Assembly: GCA_937928555.1 (NCBI GenBank)
Contig: CALFWR010000096.1
Span: 1-64,000, forward strand
Origin: an uncultured Pirellulaceae bacterium
Lineage (GTDB): Bacteria > Planctomycetota > Planctomycetia > Pirellulales > Pirellulaceae
Reading direction: 5' to 3'
DNA: 64,000 nucleotides
Shown here: positions 58,718-64,000 of the stretch, in pieces
Numbering within the stretch: the first letter of the stretch is position 1
How the letters are laid out: each line of letters begins with the position of its first letter
The notes under the pieces: generated by a model
The model's database searches: none
What the model was told of the DNA's origin: nothing
Seen by the model: only the letters and a program-made list of their open reading frames with translations
Translations under genes and position numbers: made by a program

Positions 58718-59356
58718 TTATTCCTCGATCATCGCAAAGGCCCGGCAAGGCGCGCCGTCACCACCGGCAATCTTCAGCGGCATCGCGCCAAACGAAAACG
58801 GGCGATCGCCGATTTGCTCCAGGCCAACGAGGCCTTCGACGATGATGATGTCGCCGCCAAGCAAAATTTCGTGGATCAACGTGACCTCTGCAAGGTCCGT
58901 CACGTCGGCAACTGAATGCGATTCCACGCCGACAATGCCGACCTTTTTTTCCACCAGCCAGTTTGCCAAGGGTGCGCTGATTCGCGGCAGGTTGTCTCGG
59001 AAGTAAGAGAAATTGTCAAAGTGCCGGCTCCATCGGGTCTGAAGCAGCACCGCATCGCCGGGCTGGACTTTGTTGGCAACGTCACCCAGATGTTCGACGT
59101 TGATCAACATTTTTTCGTCATCAGCAGGAACGGATACGATGTGTCCGCGAACCAGCAATCTTTCGATTGGAATTTGATCGATCGTTTTGTCGGAGACACC
59201 AAAATGAAACGGCGCGTCCATGTGCGTGCCGGTGTGCGAATACAGATGAAGTGTGTTTGCGTTCCAGCCGTCTTTCTCACGCGTGTACATGGTTTCAAAC
59301 TCCACGCCGGTTTGACCGTGGGCCAAATTGCGGGTCAGATCGATCATCTTTCTCAT
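58718..59356 (-). CDS. Cyclase family protein (kynurenine formamidase-like metal hydrolase)
   Basis: This 212-aa metal hydrolase has the family motif HTGTHMDAPFHF and VGVESHSVAD with its His. Members hydrolyse N-formylkynurenine, isatin or lactone-like rings. Here a sugar-acid lactone is a fair guess because of its neighbours. The ATG overlaps the stop of the dehydrogenase gene (ATGA). The track extends 87 residues further upstream, but that part is a shadow of the dehydrogenase gene. Confidence 0.9.
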   Translation of the reverse strand: MRKMIDLTRNLAHGQTGVEFETMYTREKDGWNANTLHLYSHTGTHMDAPFHFGVSDKTIDQIPIERLLVRGHIVSVPADDEKMLINVEHLGDVANKVQPGDAVLLQTRWSRHFDNFSYFRDNLPRISAPLANWLVEKKVGIVGVESHSVADVTDLAEVTLIHEILLGGDIIIVEGLVGLEQIGDRPFSFGAMPLKIAGGDGAPCRAFAMIEE

Positions 59357-60414
59357 GCCGATTGCTCCATTTTTTGGCAGATGGAATCGCCCATTTGCGC
59401 TGTTGAAAGTTTCCCGCCCATGTCGGAAGTCCGATTCGCCGGATCGGCAAGCGCCATTCTTGTTGCCGCTTCGATCCGGCCTGCCGCAGTTATTGATTGT
59501 TCGCTGCCCAGCCAGTGCAACATCTCGGCTGCCGAAAGGATCGTTGCGATGGGGTTGGCGATCCCCTGCCCTGCGATCGTGGGCGCGGATCCGTGCGATG
59601 GCTGAAACACGCCGCAAGAATCACCAATGTCGCCCGATGGAGCCACCCCCAGCCCGCCAATCAAACCGGCAGCAAGATCCGAAAGGATATCGCCGAACAT
59701 GTTTTCAGTGACCAGCACGTCAAAAGTTTCCGGCGACTGAACAAGGTACAGCGATGCGGCATCGACGTAGACGCGATCTGTTTCCACCGACGGATACTTC
59801 GCAGCGATTTCGTCAAATACCTGACGGAAGAAAACCATTGATGGTAACACGTTGGCTTTGTCGACAAGGGTGACTTTGTTGCGGCGGTCGGTCGCAAGTT
59901 CAAACGCGGCGGTGATGATTCGCTCGGACGCATGTCGCGTGATCCGCATCACGTCGTGGACTTCATCGTCGGATCGCGTTTGCGAAAGCCGTGCCGAAAA
60001 AAGGCCTTCGGTATTTTCACGCACGATCACAAAATCAATTTCGCCGGCCCGGTAGCCTTTTAGTGGCGAATCCGATTCGTGAAAAAGGTAAATCGGTCGT
60101 TTGCCAAAGTACAGGTCCAGACGCTCGCGCAAATCAATCTGCGGCGTCATTTCTTTTCCGTCGGGCCAGCGAACATCAGGAAGCCCCATCGCACCAAGCA
60201 GCACGGCGTCGGATTTCTCGCAAGCCTCAAATGCAGATTCGGGCAGCGGGTTGCCGTTAGCGAGGTACTCGGCGGCACCCACCGCGTGGTTTTCAAACGA
60301 AAGGTTCAGGCCATCGGTAAGCCTGGCGACTTTCTTCAGGACCTTGACCGCTTCACGGGTGACTTCCGGGCCAATCCCGTCTCCTTCAAGAACTGCGATT
60401 TTGTAATCAGGCAT
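59353..60414 (-). CDS. Isopropylmalate/tartrate dehydrogenase-like enzyme
   Basis: This 353-aa NAD(P)-dependent beta-decarboxylating dehydrogenase has [23 protein letters not shown], the metal-binding strand [26 protein letters not shown], and [30 protein letters not shown]. Its place beside a DUF1537 kinase suggests it oxidises a 2-hydroxy acid (or its phosphate) rather than making leucine. PdxA-type enzymes usually fill that slot. It overlaps the Gfo/Idh gene stop (TGATG) and the cyclase start. Confidence 0.9.
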   Translation of the reverse strand: MPDYKIAVLEGDGIGPEVTREAVKVLKKVARLTDGLNLSFENHAVGAAEYLANGNPLPESAFEACEKSDAVLLGAMGLPDVRWPDGKEMTPQIDLRERLDLYFGKRPIYLFHESDSPLKGYRAGEIDFVIVRENTEGLFSARLSQTRSDDEVHDVMRITRHASERIITAAFELATDRRNKVTLVDKANVLPSMVFFRQVFDEIAAKYPSVETDRVYVDAASLYLVQSPETFDVLVTENMFGDILSDLAAGLIGGLGVAPSGDIGDSCGVFQPSHGSAPTIAGQGIANPIATILSAAEMLHWLGSEQSITAAGRIEAATRMALADPANRTSDMGGKLSTAQMGDSICQKMEQSA

Positions 60415-61445
60415 CAGGGTTCCAATGTGACAAGCTGTTTTTCTTTGGCCGACCGGTAACAGGCTTCCATCAGCCGAACGGACTTGATGTACTGCGTGGC
60501 TTCGCTTTCGCAAGGCGCCGAGTTGATCAGGCAGTCGATCATGTGCCGCTGCGCCGCGAACACGCTTTCGCCTCGGTAGCCGTCGATGGTGAGCGGGTAT
60601 TTGAATTCGACCGGATTGTCCTGCGAATCGAATCGTCGTGTCCAGACTTTGCCGTCTGCATCACACCATGCAGCGCCCTGCTCGCATTCGACTTCCAGGA
60701 GTCCGAACACCATCGGTGCCGGCACTGATCCGTTGATTCGATTGGCGTCGATGGTTCCGCTTGCGCCGGACTGGTAGCCAAAGCTGATCGTGACACAATC
60801 TTCGCCGGCAATTTTTGGATTGATTCGCTGCGTTCGGCAAAAGATATCCCTGATCTCGCCGCCGACAAAGCGAGCGATGTCCAGGTGATGGACCAGAGTT
60901 TCGTAGATGAATAGCCGCTCCATTTCAGTGAAGTACGGTTGGACGGTGTAAGCTCCCGGGCCAAAGCCGTCGCCGGTTCGAACCCGAAAGTTCAGATGAA
61001 ACAACGGACCAAACCCACGGTCCACGATGGCCTGGCGGACGGCGCGGTACCAGGGTTGCCAGCGCCAGTTTTCGTGAATCAGCAACCGCACGCCTGCCGC
61101 CTGGCAGCTAGCCACCATCTGTTCACACTGGGCCACCGTGGGTGCCATCGGTTTCTGGCAGATCACGGCACAGCCCAGGCTGGCGGCCAGTTCCACAAGT
61201 TCGAGGTGACTCTCGGGCCGCGTCACGATGTCGACAAAGTCAGGCTTTGTCTGTTGGATCATTGATTTGGCGTCTGCAAAGACTTCGCCGGCTTGCCACG
61301 CGGTGGCTAGTTCGCAAGCCCGCGACTGGTCCGGGTCCGCGACGCCGACGATTTCGACATCGTCCATGCGACTCCACGCTTTGGCCTGGATTCCACCAAA
61401 GAAACCTGCCCCGATGATGGCTCCTCTGATCGGTTTGCTGTTCAT
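60414..61445 (-). CDS. Gfo/Idh/MocA family oxidoreductase
   Basis: This 343-aa protein has an N-terminal Rossmann domain GAIIGAGFFGGIQAKAW ... VGVADPD, then VICQKPMAPT (EKP-like motif with Gln) and HENWRWQPWYR, and a C-terminal alpha/beta domain. It should oxidise or reduce a sugar or inositol ring with NAD(P). It is the first gene of the four-gene operon. A MITE lies about 45 bp upstream of its start, in the likely promoter region. Confidence 0.9.
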   Translation of the reverse strand: MNSKPIRGAIIGAGFFGGIQAKAWSRMDDVEIVGVADPDQSRACELATAWQAGEVFADAKSMIQQTKPDFVDIVTRPESHLELVELAASLGCAVICQKPMAPTVAQCEQMVASCQAAGVRLLIHENWRWQPWYRAVRQAIVDRGFGPLFHLNFRVRTGDGFGPGAYTVQPYFTEMERLFIYETLVHHLDIARFVGGEIRDIFCRTQRINPKIAGEDCVTISFGYQSGASGTIDANRINGSVPAPMVFGLLEVECEQGAAWCDADGKVWTRRFDSQDNPVEFKYPLTIDGYRGESVFAAQRHMIDCLINSAPCESEATQYIKSVRLMEACYRSAKEKQLVTLEP

Positions 61446-61489
61446 TGATCTTTGGGTCCGATGGATTTTTTTGCTGTCGAATTTGTTAA

Positions 61490-61676
61490 CCTAGATTATT
61501 CACGAGGCGTGGGCGTCAGAATCAGTTGAGACAGTGATCCGCGACTCTGATGCGATCAAACGATCGATGTGGTTTTCATCTACCGGATGACTCAATTTTC
61601 TTGTTAAAGTTCAGCTTTTCCCTTGCTCCTGCTGGCCAGACGTAGAATCAACGCCCGTCGTCGTGAATAATCCAGG
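61490..61676 (-). repeat. MITE type I, copy h
   Basis: This is a 187-bp copy in reverse orientation with slightly mutated ends (CCTAGATTATTCACGA ... GAATAATCCAGG). Flanks GTTAA and ATTAA match at 4 of 5 bases. It lies between the divergent Gfo/Idh and epimerase genes, so it may affect both promoters. Confidence 0.92.
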
Positions 61677-61720
61677 ATTAAACTACCCAATCACGAATCG
61701 ACACCAAAGGAAGTGCAGCA

Positions 61721-62125
61721 ATGTTCAGGAGTTTGGACCATATCGCGATCGTTGTCCAGAACATCGATGAAGCGCTGAGCTTTTATCATGACAAGCTTGG
61801 TTTGCCGGTGGTCGTTGACGAGCAGATCGACGACGCACAGGTCAGGTTAACGCACCTAGATCTTGGCAACGTGCATTTGCAGCTTGTTCAGCCGCTGAGC
61901 GAAGACCATCCACTGCAGGCTCATCTGAACGAAAAAGGCGAGGGCCTGCACCATCTTTGCCTGTACGTCGATGACGTCGCGACGACGATCGAATCGCTAC
62001 CCGAAAGAGGACTTGCTGCCGCCGACAAGCCACCGCACTCAGGCCCCAACGGCCGCGCGGCGGCGTTCATGGACCCGGAATCGACCCGCGGCGTGATCTG
62101 GGAGATGACGTCGGATCGGCAGTAG
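61721..62125 (+). CDS. VOC family protein, methylmalonyl-CoA epimerase-like
   Basis: This 134-aa protein has two beta-alpha-beta3 modules. Metal ligands are suggested by SLDHIAIVV (His), VHLQLVQPL (Gln), GLHHLCLYV (His) and GVIWEMT (Glu), as in methylmalonyl-CoA epimerase. GGAAG lies before the ATG. No mutase gene is nearby, so the assignment rests on motif pattern alone. Confidence 0.85.
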   Translation: MFRSLDHIAIVVQNIDEALSFYHDKLGLPVVVDEQIDDAQVRLTHLDLGNVHLQLVQPLSEDHPLQAHLNEKGEGLHHLCLYVDDVATTIESLPERGLAAADKPPHSGPNGRAAAFMDPESTRGVIWEMTSDRQ

Positions 62126-62278
62126 GCTTTCGACAACGCCAGCGATGAAACATGGGGTTCGAGCATGGAACGCGAACAGGCGAGAAAAAGCATCAACGAC
62201 TGCTTCTCGGCGATGGAATCGGCTTGCGAGGGCTACTGACGCGGTGCCCTAGTATTTGTTTCGTCGGGCTCACTTTAA

Positions 62279-62409
62279 CCGGAATTATTCACGACGACGG
62301 GCGTTGATTGCGGTTAAATCTCGCTATGGGTACCGGAAAACTGGATCGCCTCCGGAAATTCGGTTCACCTCGCTGACGAGTTCCAAAACAGGACTTTTTT
62401 CGGACTGAT
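62279..62409 (+). repeat. MITE type II fragment (copy i), interrupted by copy j
   Basis: The left end CCGGAATTATTCACGACGACGGGCG is intact. The interior resembles copy b (TCGCCTC, TTCGGTTCA, CGGACTGA) and not type I. It stops where the type I copy j begins, and the matching right end is not found after j, so it is truncated. Confidence 0.75.
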
Positions 62410-62601
62410 CCCGGATTATTCACGAGGCGTGGGCGTCAGAATCAGTTCCAACAATGATCCGCGTCTCTGATGCGATGAAACGATGGCTGTGGTTTTCATC
62501 TATCGGATGATTTACTTTACATTTCTTGTTGAAATTCAGCTTTTCCCTTGCTCCTGTTAGCCAGACGTAGAATCAACGCCCGTCGTCGTGAATAATCCGG
62601 G
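62410..62601 (-). repeat. MITE type I, copy j, nested in copy i
   Basis: This 192-bp copy in reverse orientation has both ends intact and a 5-bp internal insertion (TTTAC repeated). Flanks CTGAT and TTGAT match at 4 of 5. The left flank is the interior of the type II element, so this is a nested insertion. Confidence 0.93.
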
Positions 62602-62627
62602 TTGATAAACAATTCAGGCTCTCAACC

Positions 62628-63317
62628 ATGTCCACCGATTCATCCGTCATGCCTTCCCAGACCGAATCGAACCACAACAGCACCAACCAGCCCACATCAA
62701 TGGATCGGTTTATGATCTGGGTGGACGGCGTTGGAGGCTATCTCGTTTGTGCCGATGCCCTCAACTCGGTAGGCCAATCGACGCCGCACAACGACGTTTC
62801 GATCCCCATTTGCGGCGACATTCACCAATTGCACGCGCGGATTGAATCCAGCGAATCGGGACATCTGATTCATCCCGTCGGCCCCGTCTCGATCTCCGGC
62901 CAACCCATCACCGACGCTCAACTGCTGCTCAGCAACAGAACGTTTCAAATGGGCGATTCGGTTTCACTCCGTTACTCGCGGCCACATCCGTGGAGCAACA
63001 GCGCCGTCATCAGCTTTGAATCACGAAACCGCACGCACCCATGGTCCGATGCGGTTCTGATCGCCGGCGACACGATCATCCTTGGCCCCAGTTCCCAGGC
63101 ACACATTCGCTGTCCCCGCTGGGAACACGAAGTCATCCTTGTCCGCCGCGAGGGAAGCTGGCGATGCCGCTCGTTTGCCGAATTCACAATCGACGGCGAT
63201 TCGGTTGACATGGAAGGCAAACTCGAACCCGCCTCGAGAGTCGACGGGAAAGACTTCGCCTTCAGCCTTGAACCCCTGGAAGATTCGCAGGCAAGTTCCC
63301 AACGGCCATCCGCTTGA
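62628..63317 (+). CDS. Protein with degenerate FHA-like domains
   Basis: This 229-aa cytosolic protein has two segments that look FHA-derived. One is about 25-115: DIHQLHARIESSESGHLIHPVGPVSISGQPI. The other is about 135-215: IILGPSSQAHIRCPRWEHEVILVRREGSWRC. The canonical GR...SxxH...NG set is incomplete in both, so phosphothreonine binding may be lost. It converges on the cyclase gene, 28 bp away. The start could also be an internal ATG at about 62700 (MDRFMIW). Confidence 0.65.
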   Translation: MSTDSSVMPSQTESNHNSTNQPTSMDRFMIWVDGVGGYLVCADALNSVGQSTPHNDVSIPICGDIHQLHARIESSESGHLIHPVGPVSISGQPITDAQLLLSNRTFQMGDSVSLRYSRPHPWSNSAVISFESRNRTHPWSDAVLIAGDTIILGPSSQAHIRCPRWEHEVILVRREGSWRCRSFAEFTIDGDSVDMEGKLEPASRVDGKDFAFSLEPLEDSQASSQRPSA

Positions 63318-63345
63318 ACATCCCGGGCAAAACTTCGCCCGCTCG

Positions 63346-64000
63346 CTACTTGCTCTTCATCTCGATCGTTCCGTTAAAGCCCATCGGCGGACCGTCTCCG
63401 TCACGATTGTTCCAGATGTAATCCAGCAGAAACTGGCTGCACGGCTCACTAAATCCGGATTCGGTCAGCACCTTGCCCGCCTCCTGCCACGCCCCGGATT
63501 CAAACAGCTTCAAAGCCCGGTCGTAGGTTTCCAGGGGCACCCGATCACTCGCAACTTCCGGCGGAACCAGACGGTAAACCGCCGACGCAAGCCGCAGCCC
63601 GTATGGCAAAAAATTCCCCAGCCGCTGCAACTGAAAATCGTGCCGCTGCGATTGAACCTGGGCAATGGTTGTTTCGTCGATCAGAATTGATCCCCCAAAC
63701 CAGCGACTCATTCCCTCCAGCCTAGACGCCAAATTTACCACCGGCCCAAAAGCCGTCACCTTCACCTGGTCACTGGTTCCGATCTTTCCCGCCACCGCCG
63801 ACCCGGTCGCGATCCCGATCCCCATCCGAAAATCATGCAATGGATGCTGCTGATCCGAAGCAATCTGGGCAAACTGCTGCTGAATACTTGCCGACGCCTC
63901 AATCGCGCGGCAGGCCCGGTCAGTCTGATCCAGCGGCCAACCCCAAAATCCCATCGCCGCGTCACCATGAAAGTCACCGATCACACCGCCGTATTCCAGA
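63346..64000 (-). CDS. Class III adenylate/guanylate cyclase, C-terminal part
   Basis: The frame continues past the window edge, so the N-terminus is missing. The visible part starts in the catalytic domain: EYGGVIGDFHGDAAMGFWG (metal-binding Asp region), FRMGIGIATGSAVAGKIGTSDQVKVTAFGPVVNLASRLEG (dimer and transition-state residues, Asn and Arg) and ILIDETT. A C-terminal tail of about 80 residues follows, with an ETYDRALKLFESGAWQEA helix like a TPR unit. It makes cyclic nucleotide; adenylate versus guanylate cannot be decided from what is seen. Confidence 0.9.
   Translation of the reverse strand, partial: LEYGGVIGDFHGDAAMGFWGWPLDQTDRACRAIEASASIQQQFAQIASDQQHPLHDFRMGIGIATGSAVAGKIGTSDQVKVTAFGPVVNLASRLEGMSRWFGGSILIDETTIAQVQSQRHDFQLQRLGNFLPYGLRLASAVYRLVPPEVASDRVPLETYDRALKLFESGAWQEAGKVLTESGFSEPCSQFLLDYIWNNRDGDGPPMGFNGTIEMKSK

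Overview
The window looks like a chromosomal segment of a marine-type planctomycete (Pirellulales / Rhodopirellula-like). Supporting traits are a secreted arylsulfatase, a PEP-CTERM protein, a subtilase with an N-terminal LExRxLLA-type planctomycete extracellular motif, a long MoxR/DUF58/BatA/VWA operon with Lys/Gln-rich coiled-coil proteins, a class III cyclase, and FHA proteins. Most of the DNA is moderately GC-rich. The 5.2-8.3 kb stretch is visibly more AT-rich.

Layout. 0-5 kb: fabI (-), a sigma54-dependent activator with a GAF sensor (+), and RNase HI with a zinc-ribbon tail (-). 5.3-8.2 kb: a tight three-gene minus-strand operon (sce7726-family nuclease-like protein, beta/sce7725-family protein, HEPN-NTD/RES protein) beside a tRNA-Arg; this is the best candidate for an undescribed, probably anti-phage, system. 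9.2-10.4 kb: FHA protein and ExbD-like protein (+). 10.7-26.3 kb: an eight-gene minus-strand operon running MoxR, DUF58, BatA-like VWA, PQQ-propeller, large VWA, membrane protein, coiled-coil protein, TPR protein. 26.6-33.7 kb: plus-strand genes for a VWA protein, a large secreted protein, sulfatase, DUF2608 phosphatase-like protein, BshB1-like deacetylase and alpha/beta hydrolase. 33.7-44.8 kb: small membrane/secreted proteins, sulfotransferase, exported KatG, subtilase, PEP-CTERM protein, M24 peptidase and a small CesT/YbjN-like protein. 45.3-54 kb: Lon-like protease, a second coiled-coil/TPR pair, DCC thiol oxidoreductase, YidD, nitrilase and a zinc-ribbon membrane protein. 54-61.4 kb: a sugar-acid catabolic cluster (MFS transporter, lyxose-isomerase-like cupin, TIM-barrel isomerase, DUF1537 kinase, cyclase/hydrolase, isopropylmalate-dehydrogenase-like enzyme, Gfo/Idh/MocA oxidoreductase). 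61.7-64 kb: methylmalonyl-CoA epimerase-like protein, degenerate-FHA protein and a truncated adenylate cyclase.

The most striking non-genic feature is a family of ~187-bp MITE-like elements with shared terminal inverted repeats (CCCGGATTATTCACGA) and, in the clearest copies, 5-bp target duplications. There are ten copies or fragments in 64 kb. Two subfamilies share ends but have unrelated interiors, and one copy is nested in another. The spacers also hold heptamer tandem arrays, REP-like hairpins, and several short tandem duplications at or just after stop codons.

All calls come from reading the sequence and the supplied ORF track. No database search was run, so family names rest on recognised motifs. 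Start sites were refined by hand from ribosome-binding sites and gene junctions where possible.
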